Shown: in pieces, positions 12,501 through 24,740 of the stretch
How positions within the stretch are numbered: the first letter of the stretch is position 1
Layout: every line of letters starts with the position of its first letter
From: Burhinus oedicnemus
Taxonomy: Eukaryota > Chordata > Aves > Charadriiformes > Burhinidae
DNA length: 64,000 bases
Direction of reading: 5' to 3'
Assembly (NCBI GenBank): GCA_008921705.1
Contig: VFFE01007568.1
Span: 672,928 to 736,927 of the forward strand
The notes under the pieces: model-generated
Told to the model about the DNA's origin: nothing
Databases searched by the model: none
The model's input: the letters and a program-made list of their open reading frames with translations, nothing else
Translations under genes and position numbers: made by a program

Positions 12501-15500
12501 TATTGTCATATTATATTGTTTTGGTCTTGACATTTACAGTTCCCTTTCCCCAGGACTTTAGGTTATAACTGCGCTGTAGCTGCATAAGGGATCGTGTAAG
12601 CACCGTGCCACAACAGCATTTTATTCTGACAGTCATTTACTCTCAGCTGTAACCACAGCTATGAGCAGGAGTTAGACCTACGCATTATGGAAGAGGATGT
12701 TATTCTTTCAAGCAATGTCTGAGAAAACACTTGAAGTAAGCCTCCGCACTTTGTACACATGGTTAATATAATCTTTAATTTCTGCTTAAAAAGCAATGGC
12801 AGCAGAAGTCATTTTCTTCCTCGTAAGCTTCAAATCCAAATATAAGAGTAAAATAATAGCACATGAAGAAATGAAAGCCCCATCCAGGACAGTTTATATG
12901 CATCACTGTTCTATTTGAGAAGGGTTTTTTTCGGTGTCCTTACTTCTAAAGCTGTCAGTTAGCTTTACTGTCGCATGCACTTAACCTTCCCCTGAACACC
13001 AACTTCAAAGCCTCGGTGCTCTGTGGGCACCATCAGTCTTGCAGATACAAAAAAATACTGCTTTTTGCTAGAAGATGTGCTTTGTTCCTTTTGTTGGGTA
13101 AGCAGAATGTCCCGGCAACCTCGGCACTTCATCATTAACTGCAGAACATAGTTCACACCCAGCTTGGGAGAGAACTGGAGCAAAAAGAAAAATGGTTTTG
13201 CCTGCCTGCCCGTGACCCCATGCCACCGTGTTATTTTTCACAAAATCGCGAAGACATTCATGAGCATAAATCAGCATCATTCAAAAACCAAACGTCAAAG
13301 GAAACAATAAAAATCCCAGGGTTTTATGAATGGGAGGGATTGTCCTGCACTGCCAGGCTCGGATCAGTGTGAAGCTGGCAGGGGACGCCACCGCAACGCA
13401 ATAAATGCTGCCATCTGTTACTCTGGAGCTCCCGGAGCCTGTAAAAGGCACCAGTGAAAATCAGCCCTGCCCTGACATGAGATGCTCAGGTAGCTCCTTC
13501 CCACCCACGAGGGCAGCGGGCAAAGCCGGTGTGTGATGCTGCTGGTGGGGCTTTGCCTTGGTGGAGCTTCCCCGGGGAAAGACACCATGGGCAGCCGGGA
13601 CTGTTGCGGGGCATCCCCATGTTGGAAAGCCTCCATGAGCTTTCCAGCACCGTGGTTGTCTGATGCTCGCCCACCCTGCAGCAGCAGCACAGATCAGTGC
13701 CTTGGTGGCATCTGGGCCTTCCTTCTCCACTTGGGAAGGTCCAACATCCAGCACAGTAGGAAGCACTTTGTGTATTTTTGTATAGATATATCCACCAGCT
13801 CCCCTGCAGCAGCTCACCCCAGGTCTGAGGCTCATTCAGGAGAGCACGCTGGGCAAGGGGGCTCCTCCACCTCTCCCCAGCCTCCCTGCAAACACTGATC
13901 TACCTCCAAGCTCATGGGACGTGTTTCCCGGGGTGCTCAGGAAGCTGGCTGTGTCGGGTCCTGCCACCCCTCCACAAGCATCTCACCCCCGTTCCCTCTC
14001 CCTGTGTGGGAGCTGAGGGCTGCCTGCCAGCAATTGCCCTGGCCATGGGAGCAAAGGACTTCCCACGTCACGCTGATGCTGACTGATCGGCTTAGGGACA
14101 CTTGCATTGCTTTGGCAGGCTCGGGCATGGTGCATTTGGGATAATTCATACCCAAGATAGCTGCAGCTGAAGTCCCAAACGCGGAGGCACTCCAAAACAT
14201 AACAGGCTGTTGTTCTCTGCTGTGTGGAGAAATCCGTGCAGCCCCATGACAGAAACAGAAAGTAAGAGGAGACACCCACATACAAAAGCAGTCTGCTCAA
14301 AAACTATCCTGTTATTTTTACTGCAGAGTACTACTCATGTTTGCAGGTGTATTTTCCTTCCCACCCTAAGTCCATGCAGAGAGGGGGATAAATCTCTGTA
14401 ACAGCTCATCATTTCCATTTACTTTCCATTCAGATAATGTGTTTCCAGGTTGGAAGACTGGCTGGACGATACTGATTACACGTGCAACACTGCTGGAAAC
14501 AGGACTTGTATGCTTATCTTTGAAAATCTGGCCCCTGGGGGATGTGATAATTTCTGTCATTATTTTAGCTGGTCCTCTCAAATGCCCTTGCCCTCCCAGG
14601 CACATGGCGGCTTGGAGCTGCAGCCATGACCCCCACAAACACATCGGAAGCTGCTGACCGTACCACCGATTCACTGCAGAGCTGCAGGAGGGACCAACTG
14701 TGTCTAATTATGGACTTCAAAACACCAGTCCCACAGCAGGGACAAGCATGCAGATGAACCTTTCAAAAGATTTAATTACGTAGAAGTGATTTCTATTTTG
14801 AAATCCCATGGGATTTCTATTTCCAAAATTAACTACTAGAAAAAATGTTTTTTCTGTCTATTTATGTCAAAATATTTGTGTCACTCCTACCCTCTCCCCT
14901 AGTTCACTTTATATTTACAGGAATCAGTGCATGCATCATGATGCTGTATGTATTCTGAGCAGCCACTTTCCTCGAAACCAGATTCAGTGATCATGATTAA
15001 ACTGAGATGTGCCTGAGTTTCCTCTGAACGTGAATAAAAGGCAGTTACAGCCTTACCTCTGAGCTTGTCAAACAAGAGTGATTAAAAATACGCAGCTAGC
15101 TGGAAAAAAGCAAGATGGAAACCTGTGAAGCTAAACAGAACAGCCTCATAAGCTGATTTTTAGCTTAACTGGTTTTCATCTAGCAAGAACTTCACTAGCA
15201 GGAAAATAAGACTAATCAGACAAGCAAAAAAAAGCAGTTCACATTAAAAAAACAATTCATTTGCCAATTAGGTCTCGAAATACTATTAGCAATGACTGGC
15301 GGGTGCCTGGAACCCAGCTACCTTGGCTAAGCGATCACTTCTACGGTGCTGTGGCCCAGCAATTATTTACTGCTGTAGCAGAGAGACATGTTTGATCAGA
15401 GCTAATAACTAATTTAGATAATTCACGTGCAGTTGTTATCCTATGTGAAGGAGTGAATGGATTTACAGCGCCTTTGTTTGACTGGGGACACTGCAGTTGA

Positions 15501-17420
15501 AAATCCAGGTGTGAAATACAGATGTTGTAGACTACTGGTCATACCATGTGGTCAGACATTTAGAAATGCCTTTTTTCCCCCCATCAAACTGTGGTCGAGG
15601 TGGTTTCCTTTTGCAACACAGTTCCACGAGGAGATGGGTTGGGTTGGGTTGTGTCAGGTTAAGAGAGATGGGCTGCTGGTCAAAGCCTTCCCCACTTGAC
15701 ACGAGCCCGCTGGGCTTCTGTCGGCTGGTAGCCAGGAGGAGGCAAGTGGGGATGCGTGGGGCAATAGGTGGTGAGCTGTCTGCAGCCGGTGTCACTGGTG
15801 GGGACGTGTCTGAGCTGGGAAGGCTGCAGAGAGGACGGCTCAGATGCCTCCTGGCACGGGCGGTGGTGGCAGGTGGTGGTTCCCCTTCCCGTTGCTCTTC
15901 CCACAGCAGCCAGTGATCAGTGCAGAGCCACCATCTCCCTGAGCTGCGGGGAGCCCTCCAGAGGTTGTCCCAAAAAGGGGCTTTAAAGGTCAGCATCACT
16001 GCCTGATGCTGATACGTCTAAAAGTCACCTGCAAAGGAAAATTAGAGTTTTTCATCCCCCTCCCAGCGCAGCAGCCATTGGATGTGGATGCCAGCTCTTC
16101 CTGCATCAGGACTCCCATGGGCACTGGGTGAGCAGGGGTGTCCAGCTCCATGGTGGCCATTCCTGGTGAGCCCTGGCTGCTGCTTCTCCACAGCAGGCAC
16201 TGCGCCAGGGACCAAGCACGCCAGCAGCCGAGGGGCACGAGGAGACCACCGGGAGGAGAAGCAACTACATAGATCTGGAGATGGGCAGTCAGAGTTCTTG
16301 GCCTCCAAGCTGCACGGCCACTGGCAAACTTTGGGGTTGGGGAAATAGCTCACAAGATGCACCAGCCCATCTGCACAACAAGGTCTATCCTGGTACTTCT
16401 GGGGGAGGAGCAGAGAAGGCAGCTGCAAGGAAACCATGTGTTTGTATGCACCTTCCCAAGCCCCTTTCAGTCCCCTGTTTGCTAGAAAAACCAAACACTA
16501 GTGTGTTTTTGAACTCTGACCACTGGGAGCAATAGCAAAGCAGAAGCCATTGCCTTGTTTTACTTGAACATGGGAGAACGAGTGATGGATTTGAGTCACA
16601 CCTGAAATGGGTGTCCTGCAGGGTTCTTCCCTGATCCCTGTGAGGGGAAGGGCCCAACCTCCTCTTTCCTTTCCTTTTTGTTGGTGCTGAGATCCTTCAA
16701 CACCTTGCATGTGCGGTCTCTCCTAGTTTTGCCTGCCTGATTTCATGTGTTATGTTTAGCACGCAGAGAGGAACGAAGACAAGTGCAATGACCGTGCAGG
16801 ACAGGCGGCGAGGGCTTGCATCAGAGAGATGGTGGATCCTGCCCAAACAGGCAACACAGCTTCCCAGCCACTGCGGAGGGAAGGGTGTGATGCTGCCAGA
16901 CCCCAGGATGGACAGGAGCTCTGCTGTGATCCCGAGGACCTACGTGCCCGACGTCTCACAGCGACATTACCACGGCGTTATTCTGGTCAGGAGAGGGTAA
17001 CCACAATGGCTTGTGTCTTGGGCAGCAAAGTGTGCCATGCAGCAGCACAGAGGACAAATACCCCAGGGGCTCCCAGCTCAGGCTCCCTGATGCCTCTTGC
17101 CCTGGTTCCTAAGGTTTCTTAGGACAATCCTGTCTCTCAGCTTTGGTAGCGGATAGCAAGCCTGGATCTCAAGCTTCAAAAATCCACCAGAAAACACAGG
17201 CTTGGATAATTTCCCCCACTTAAATTCTCTGTCTTTTTGTACACATCCAGAAGATGTAGAGGAGGGCGACAGGTTTTTAAGTCACAAAATGATTATATAG
17301 ATGCAAACATGTGGCCAAAAGCCAAGGCTGGAAGCCAGCCAGAGAGCCAAATACTTGACTCAGGCAAGCGGGCGCGAGGGCTCGTGATCCTGAGCAGTCC
17401 TGGTGTGGGTTAGAGGATGG
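9580..17420. other. Unique non-coding sequence with GC-rich segments
   Basis: No gene or named repeat is supported. An AT-rich block at about 11850-12060 is non-repetitive and could be a conserved element. A perfect 13-bp direct duplication (TCATATTATATTG) sits at 12493-12518. GC-richer segments at 12180-12450, 13320-14100 and 15530-16700 carry long chance frames on both strands. The 137-codon frame at 10105-10518 lies in sequence with faint resemblance to old CR1, too weak to call. Confidence 0.5.
11850..12060. promoter_or_regulatory. Candidate AT-rich conserved block
   Basis: This is a non-repetitive AT-rich stretch with GTGAATTAAATTTC and ATCATAAATCATATTTT motifs and no low-complexity runs. 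It resembles vertebrate conserved non-coding DNA in texture only. The call is inference. Confidence 0.15.
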
Positions 17421-17426
17421 CAGGGT

Positions 17427-17496
17427 AACTCGGGTAGGAAGGGACCTCAGCGGGTCATCGCTGTAGGCCAGCCTCCCCCTCAGAGCAGGACCAACT
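17427..17496 (-). mobile_element. CR1 LINE 3'-end fragment
   Basis: The words 'aggaagggacctcag', 'gggtcatcgctgtaggcca' and 'cagagcaggaccaa' follow the order of the antisense CR1 3' untranslated end ('ggaagggacctc...gtcatc...tccaac...gctc..agcagg'). The copy is short and diverged, with no clean tail. It marks an old, heavily truncated insertion. Confidence 0.65.
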
Positions 17497-17536
17497 CGTT
17501 CGCCATCTGCTTTTGCCTTTCCCTAGTTCTGCTCCT

Positions 17537-17731
17537 TCGCAGCTGACCCCGAGGAGCAGATTGTCTCTCAGCAGAGGCAGCCGGGTCCCTGCGGCGGCGT
17601 ATCCCGGTCGGTACAGCTGCTTTCTTCTCCGGGCAGTAAGAAGCAGCGCTTGGCTGCCGGGGGGGCACCTCATGCAGAGGGTAAGGGATGCCTTCGGCAC
17701 CGGCCTCGAGCACGACCTGAAACCGCTTTGC
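17537..17731. promoter_or_regulatory. Second CpG-dense patch
   Basis: About sixteen CpG dinucleotides fall in 195 bases, including CGGCGGCG and CCCGGTCGG runs, next to the CR1 scrap. A 185-codon open frame crosses it on the minus strand (17455-18012), but that frame includes CR1-derived sequence at one end and has no domain pattern, so I read it as a by-product of GC richness. The patch could mark a small promoter or just a local GC peak. Confidence 0.3.
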
Positions 17732-17739
17732 AAACCCCC

Positions 17740-20700
17740 TGCAGTTTTCAGCACGGAGCGACAAACAGTCTTAAAAAAGGAGAATACTGTTTTCTTAAAT
17801 ATACCGCATATGGCACAATCTAGTGTCCTTATTGATTCAATTTGAAAAAAATACGTATTTACATACAGCATGCTATGAGTTTGTAGCAACGCTGTTTTCA
17901 TAGGGCTGCCCGCAAGGGTCGGTAGGGGGACCAAGAGATCGGACAAGCGGATGGGAAGCAAAAGGCAGCCCTCAATTTGGATGTGGGGCTGACAGAGGGC
18001 TTGGCTGTGCATTAGTAATGGTGAGCTGCTGGTACAGGAACCTGTTTTGTTACTAAGACACGTTACAAGTCAGCAGACTGCCACATTTTTCTGACTCATC
18101 AGCTGATATTAATTAATGACTTGGGAGCACACCAAAAATTCCCATTGGCCTTCTTTCCTTGAAAGGCTGCCGTTGTTCCTCTCCCCCTCCCCCTGCTTTA
18201 GAAAAAGAATCACATCAAAAAAGCTATACATTTTAAGTATGGGAAATGACCGAAATAGCTCATCCCCATATTCCATGTAGAGCAGCACCCTGCCTGCAGC
18301 TGGGACCGGTCCCAGCTCCCACTCCAAAAAAAGGTGCAAAAACCCCAGAGGACAGGATGCAAACCTAATAAGGAACAAAAAAGATAACACCGATCATTTT
18401 TTTCCTCCTTTCTTATGAAAATCACCTTTGTGTATGAGCAAAACTGCCCGTGACAAAACAACTGCTCATCGCCGTGGGCTGCTGCAGCTCCCTGCCAGCC
18501 AGACCAGTAATTCTGAGCAGCAGGATTTCAGGTATATACATACAAAATGTCTTGGTTTCTCTCAAAGAAAGGAATGAGGCAACTCCACTGAACTAGCAAC
18601 TGCAAAAAACCCAGCATTGTCCTCCTTCAAAGAGAGCAGCCATGGCCCCTTGTCTCCCCACGGGTCCGGCCACCTTTGCTTATGCCACACCTGCATCAGA
18701 TGTCACCAGAGCCAGCATCAGTTAAAACCCAGCCCCTGAGAGTCAGGTTTTCAGGCGGACTCCAAAGGTTTCTCTGTCCCAGCAAACAGAGCCACTGGTC
18801 TTATGTTTTATCCGGGATCCTTTATCCCTTACTGTAATGTCCAGTTTCTCATTTAAATAATTTGTGTTGATGTGAAACCAATGTTTCCCAAATCCCCTGC
18901 AAATATTAATCCTCGGAGGAGTGTATTTAGACAAAATGTAAATAGTTTCCTTCATATAATTTTGTTTGGACAGAACAACTGCCACCAAGGTATCATGTGG
19001 TCTCCAGGGTATTATGAATAGTGCTTTCATACTTTTCTGTTACTGGAGTGCAATTAAAAGATCCTTTTTTTTTTGTCTTGAGTCATTACTGGATAAATAA
19101 AGCCTCCCTGTGAATTACCTCAACCTCCTTCAACATGAACGTGAGCACAGAGCAGAGCCGTGTTTCTGAATTCTGTCTGTTTTTAACAGATATAACGCTC
19201 TTAGTAACGGCTTAAGCACATTTTTACAGACACATGCTCAACTACATCTTTACTTTGGTTCTCATACCCCTATACCAATTTGTGAAGCACCAAGGAGCAT
19301 TAAATGCACTTTCCATGATTCACAGAGGACATTTTAGTGAGTGGTAGTCCTGATGAAATAATCCCACCTTCCTCGTCTAACTCCAAATGAAATATTAACA
19401 AGTCTTAGGAAGATACAGGTGAATAAAACGGGCTGAAATACTTACTTCCTGTGGGTACCCTCACAGTGAATGACAGCATCTCCAGTGGAAAGTTAGATGA
19501 GAGCAACTTTATTGACTTGCACGCATGCAGAGCAGAGTCCTGTGCAAAGTCGTACCTCAAAAATACATTAGGGGTTTCTCAGAATGGACTTTTTTGTTTG
19601 CTCCTGCTATTTTTGCTGCTTTCACATTTCAGTGGCTGGAGCATACAAAAACCTGTCCCGGCATTTTGTTCTTCCCCCGAACGCAAGGGGCCAAATGCAT
19701 GTTTGCTTTGGACTAATGACTCATAGACGTTCAAACGCAAAGCAAGTCTTATCATCGCATTACGAAGATTACAAAAGCGGTTGGCGTAAAGGCGGCTGCT
19801 GTAACGGGGACACTGAAAGGGCTGCTGACTGCCCAGGACCAGAGGCAGGGAGGCCAGCTGGAAGGCAGGCTGAGAACGAAGTTACACCTCCCTAAGTTTC
19901 ACATTCAGAAATACGAACAGCTTCTCGTGCAGAGCTCAGAATTTAAAAGTTGATAAAGTACAAAATGGACACAAGCAGTTATTTACTCTGTCCTTTATCC
20001 TCGTTAATTCTGCCATGTACCCTTGTTCATCCAAAGCTTAGCATTAATTTAGCCTCAAAAATTACAAAACATTTAAATGGTTAGACCTAGAAAAAGTTTA
20101 CTAGTAAATTGGCTTGCTTATGAATTTATAAGAGCACAGAACTGACGTATTTATTTTAAGTTCCCAATGGGTCAGTCATATCGAGGGAAAGAGCGTTTGA
20201 TGAAAAACTGCAAATCATTATCTGCCTTCCTCACAGGATGGCCATGGCTTTTCCTCTTTCTCACTGCTGACCTGTAGTGGGGAGTGTTGCTTTGAGATAC
20301 AGCCATGACATGAGGCGCCTTTTACGAAAAGGGAACAAAAAAAAGAAACAAAAATAGAGAAATGGAAGCAACACCAAAACCACATCTGCCTTCGTATGAC
20401 AGCACTGAGGTACCCAAACCGGACTGGCTACTGACTTAACAAAACCAAACTGATTCATCTTTTTCTGGCAGAAGACTCAGTCTCAGTCCCCACATGTCTG
20501 TAGACCAAATTTGCCTCAAATTCTGATTTTAGGGTGTGCATGTTTTGAACACGTGAGGTTTTAGGGTTCTCAGAGGAAGAGAAATGCAAGTCTGAGCCAA
20601 GGCTTTGGGGTGATTTCTATAGCAAGGGTGCAAAAAGGGTCTGAAGGATTCTCAAAAAATTCTCAATTTTTCTGTGCTTACTGCTGCCTCAAATTATTGT

Positions 20701-22830
20701 TATTTAAACATGGAGGGTTTGTATTAACTGTGTGTTTGTGAATGGTAAATCCAAAAACAAAGTTTGATTTTTATAATGGAGTTGGTAGCACTGAAACACT
20801 GAACCTAAAACCCTGGAAATAGCAAATCCTTTTGTGGGTGCCCTCAAAGTCCAGATGGTAATCTGTGCTGTTTGCATTGGATTTTCCCCTCTACTTCCTC
20901 CATTTTGTTAAAACCCCCAAAGTCAGCTGGTCAAACAAGTGTGCCTGCCCCATCCAAATTCATGGAGAAAATGTGTTTGTTTGAGTTCAGTGCCCTGGCT
21001 CATCAGCCTGATCTGGGTTATCAATCTGTGTCTGCACATGCCAGGCTATTTAAAAATGGAAACTAGAAGAGCTTCTGACTGCTCCACGTCAGGAGCAGAA
21101 AAGTGAGTTGTACAAGTCATTCAAACAGATGTCTTAAACCAACCCAACACCTTGAACTAACCCTAATAAAAATCTTCTGTCCTCAAACATTACACGCAGC
21201 ATTTGGCAACATTATCTCCTTAAACACAGCTGCTTTTTTAATTATTGCTTTAGTATATGCATATGGTCAATTCATAAATGAATGGTGATATAAATGCTAT
21301 GTATTATCTGTCCACATGCCATTGCCTTGTAAACTCTTTGGGTAATACCAACAATAATAATTATTAAAATATCATTGCAATAAAATGGTGACAATGATCT
21401 AGTAAAACCAGCAAATGGTCTAACCCAGAAATACCTCAAAAAAAGGAAATTTTAGTTCTCTTAGACATGAGGCATGTACAAGCTGTGGCAAGCAGTAGAA
21501 TAACTGAGCTCAGATACTTGTCCTGCTCTTCCTCCCCTGGAAAACAAATGTAAAATACTCATCCTGTAGCTCAGTAGCTTTAAACATCCACCTGGCGTGG
21601 ACTTTACAGCGCACAAGGCTAGGCAAAACCAGGTTAGAGGAGGTGCATTTCAGCAAGGACCACATTTAAACCAGGCGTCACATCACGTCAAAAAAAAGCG
21701 CCAGCAGACCTTGATGCCACATGAGCGAGCAGAGCTTCGCTGCCAGGTAGCTCTGCCACCTCCACGAGCTGCGGTGTGCTTCCAGCCCTCCCGCGGCCCT
21801 GGGGACCGTCACAGTGCACCCCTTGCCGTGACCACAGGACTGATGCTCTGGTGGGCAAACCGGTACCCAGCACAGCTGTTACTGTCACCCCCTCTTGCTC
21901 TTTTTAGCTCCTCTCTCCCCTGATGCCACCCGGCTCTCAGCTCATTGCAGTACCAGGTACCAGTCTAGATCCTGCAGCTTTTGAAAGCTATGGTGAACTT
22001 CCAGCGCCGTAACAATGTGGCTGCTGGGAGAAAGGGAGTTAAAGGCTTTGAAAAATTAAAATCTCACACAAACTGGTAATGAAAGATTTGGTTTTTGTAT
22101 TGTGTACTCCTGAATACACATCTGCAATATACAAGTACAATAAAATATGGTTATAGGTGATAACATGGGGCTCAACCAGTTGTTTTTTCAATCCCCATTT
22201 TGCCTGGCCTTGGTAAAAGGCCCGACTGTTCTTTTTTAAAAAGGGTGGGGTTTTGGCTGAAATTCCCTCAGGACACAGAAGCAGATTCATAATCTAATCA
22301 TTTATTTTCATAATTGCCTGCTACGTTATGGAGTGCTCCTATGAAGCTTCGGATATTGCAGCCCGATTGTGAAACAAGTCCTTACCCGTTATCTGCCAGC
22401 AGTGTTTATGCACACAGAGCTAAAGATCAGCCAAAATTTCATTACAGGAAATCGAAAACACTGGAAGATGAATGCAAAAAACATTTGGTAGAAATTAAAG
22501 ATACTGAAACAAAACATTTTTCCTGTATTGAATTAGGAACAGAATATGTTACAAGATTCAACGGCAGAGCTAGAAGAGATGACTGAGATAATTTTGTTTG
22601 TCATTTTGGAGAACATGGACCTCAGACTTCCATGTTAAGCCCTGTTGGAACCAGAGCATCTCTTTCAGCAGGAAAAAAATGCAATCTACAGTAGTTATTA
22701 ATGAGGTTAATTGTTAATTACTCTTTTTGTTAGACACTTGCACCTTATTTTTAATGTGAAATTTTTCTGTCTTCAGCTCTTCTTGATGGATGATGCTATA
22801 TATTTGTCTGTTAGGCTGAAGAATTATCTG
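17740..22830. other. Unique non-coding sequence
   Basis: Mostly AT-rich, non-repetitive DNA with no recognised gene. The part from about 18770 to 19030 has an even, non-repetitive texture and a 95-codon minus-strand frame without any domain pattern. The part from 21230 to 21400 is very AT-rich, with TAATAATAATTATTA at about 21351-21365. Open frames at 21597-21923 and 22314-22586 look like chance. Confidence 0.5.
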
Positions 22831-22839
22831 CTCATAAAT

Positions 22840-23400
22840 TTTTGTTTCCTCTGTAGATATTCACAGCTACACTAACCTTGTTTGTGATAAGATAAACAGG
22901 CTCCTCTGCTTGAGACCTCCTTATGTTTCCCTTTTTTTTTTTGTCACCCTGGTAGTTCTTACTTGGATCCCCTCCCATTTTTCAATATCCTCTTTGAATT
23001 GCTGACACCAGAAATGGACTCATTTGGCCAGTGTGCTGCTGCCAAACATGGAGGTAATATATCCTACTTACTCCCACTCGATATTCCCCTGCCTTTAATC
23101 ACTTGGCAGAAGGGCTGAGTTAGCAGCTCGTGGTCGGCGTGGCCTCCAGCTTTTTTCCAGTCTGCCACAGTTTCCTGGGAGGAAGCACTGCCCTTCCCCC
23201 AGAAGGATGCTCTGTAGCCCATCTCCTCGGGTGTCTGGATTTGAGCTCAGCTGCATTAAGATCATGTTTTTTAACAGCATCCAGACTATCAGGTGATGCA
23301 GTCTGCTGTGTGCCACTGCCATGTCTGTGCCTCATTTGCCGTTTCTCCTAGCTGTACATCACTGGCAACCTTCAGGAGGATGACAAAGCTTTAAGATCTA
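22840..23400 (-). mobile_element. Ancient CR1/L3-type LINE relic (3' part of ORF2 and 3' end)
   Basis: The plus strand reads as diverged antisense CR1 of the old type that is common in turtles and crocodilians and related to mammalian L3. In order are 'tgataagataaacaggc', 'tttcaatatcctctttgaa', 'gacaccagaaatggact', then a stretch ending 'ctcgatattcccctg'. These correspond to the C-terminal part of CR1 ORF2, read backwards. The right-hand part from about 23100 is less certain. It carries frameshifts and stops throughout and is a fossil. Confidence 0.6.
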
Positions 23401-23821
23401 TTTTCCTTCGAAGCAAAGGGTCATATTTCTATCACAGGCACAAGCACAGGCTCTTTGTTCAGGGATCTTTTCTCGCCCAATTTCTCGTCTGTCTAACTGC
23501 AGGTCTGTTGCCACTGAAATATATACTATCACCAAATGGTAATAAGCAAACGCACCAGATTACGTACAGATTGGGTTTAGTTCTGCAAAGGATCAATTCT
23601 AGTTAATGAGAATGCTTAATCACGTAGAAGTGTCTAGCAATCACTGGCTGGGAAGTTAAAGCATTGGTTTGCTGCTCACGGGATGTTGACCACTTATTGA
23701 CATTTCATGGGAACACACTCTTAGTGTCTCTGCAGTGTGTATGCAGCAAATGCGACTGCATATGCTTATTAATAATTGCTTTCTTCCAGTTACTTCTTAT
23801 CCTTCCAGCACTCTTCTATGG

Positions 23822-24543
23822 TGTCAGGGTTTGGGCCGGACTGGCCACAGAGGCGAAACAACAGATGTTCTCCCCCACCTCTCTCTCCAAGGAGAGGGGG
23901 GAGAGAGAGAAAGAGACTTACAAGTTTAGTAGGAACTAAACTACTTTAATGAAATATTAATAATAAAATAATAAAAAAAAATAATGAAATATATACAAAA
24001 CGTATCAAGCTCCCAGGATGATGGTCACATCACCAGCAAGCACTGAGGAAGTCCCAGACTGGACTCAGTGGTGGACGGGAACTGGATTCAGGATCTGGAT
24101 TTGGGATAGGAACCAAAGGCAAGTGGCCAGACAAGAGTCCTCCTCTGATGCTGGCTGTTGAAGAAAGAGGGCTGACCCTTTGATCTCTCAGCTTTTATAC
24201 TGAGCATGATGCAGATGGGATGGAATATGCTGTTGGTCAGTTTGGGGTCACCTGTCCTGTCCGCTCCTCCCCGCAGCTGTGACCCCTCTGCACTTTTCCG
24301 CTTCCGACCCTCCAACGGAGCAAATAACAAAGTTGTCTGGCCCTGGGTGTTATAGCAATAAGTATAAGCAAGAGCCTTTCTGCATACTGTTCCTTGGCAT
24401 CAACTATAAACACGGGTCTTACCACTCTGAGAGCAAACAGTTTCTGCACAATAAGCTGTTAATTTCAGTAGTTAGAAGAGGCCTAGCTAAAAAGTAAAAT
24501 TACTGAACAGAAAATTGGTTCTGTTTTACCTCAAACCAGGACA
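23822..24543 (-). mobile_element. Endogenous retrovirus LTR (722 bp)
   Basis: On the minus strand the element begins TGTCCTGGTTTGAGG (ending at 24543 on the plus strand) and ends ...CCCAAACCCTGACA at 23822, giving the TG...CA termini of an LTR. Inside are a TATA box (TATAAAA, 24193-24199) and an ATTAAA-type polyadenylation signal (23945-23950), both in the minus orientation. The start matches a widespread class of avian LTRs. The flanking 5-mers (TATGG on the left, TTCCA on the right) do not match, so no target duplication is seen. The sequence right of the LTR, read on the minus strand, ends AATAAGGGGTGGAA, like a polypurine tract, so this may be a 3' LTR with some internal sequence left rather than a clean solo LTR. 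Confidence 0.82.
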
Positions 24544-24740
24544 TTCCACCCCTTATTCCATACCATTTGCATCATGCTTTGTAATATTCATTTTCCAAAC
24601 TACAAAAAGCAGTTTAAAACTTGTAATTTGTCTCTAGATGCTGTAATTGCACTTGGGTATGCCTGAGTGCGTTCAGCTCACTGCAGACCTGCCAAGCATC
24701 TCCATGTTGGCACAAAACTGCAATAACCTGCCAAATCCCA
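24544..24740 (-). mobile_element. Possible 3' internal remnant of the adjacent retrovirus
   Basis: The minus strand immediately before the LTR start reads AATAAGGGGTGGAA, which has the position and purine content of a retroviral polypurine tract. The next 180 bases are non-coding on that strand, as would be expected for sequence between env and the 3' LTR. The outer boundary is not visible and the call depends on the tract alone. Confidence 0.35.

Noticed and set aside
15636..15655. GGGTTGGGTTGGGTT run resembling telomere repeat.
   Set aside because: The unit is GGGTT, not TTAGGG, and there are only three copies.
15530..16660. Several 120-155-codon frames on both strands.
   Set aside because: They overlap each other in all frames in GC-rich DNA, which lowers stop density. 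None has a domain pattern or good splice context.
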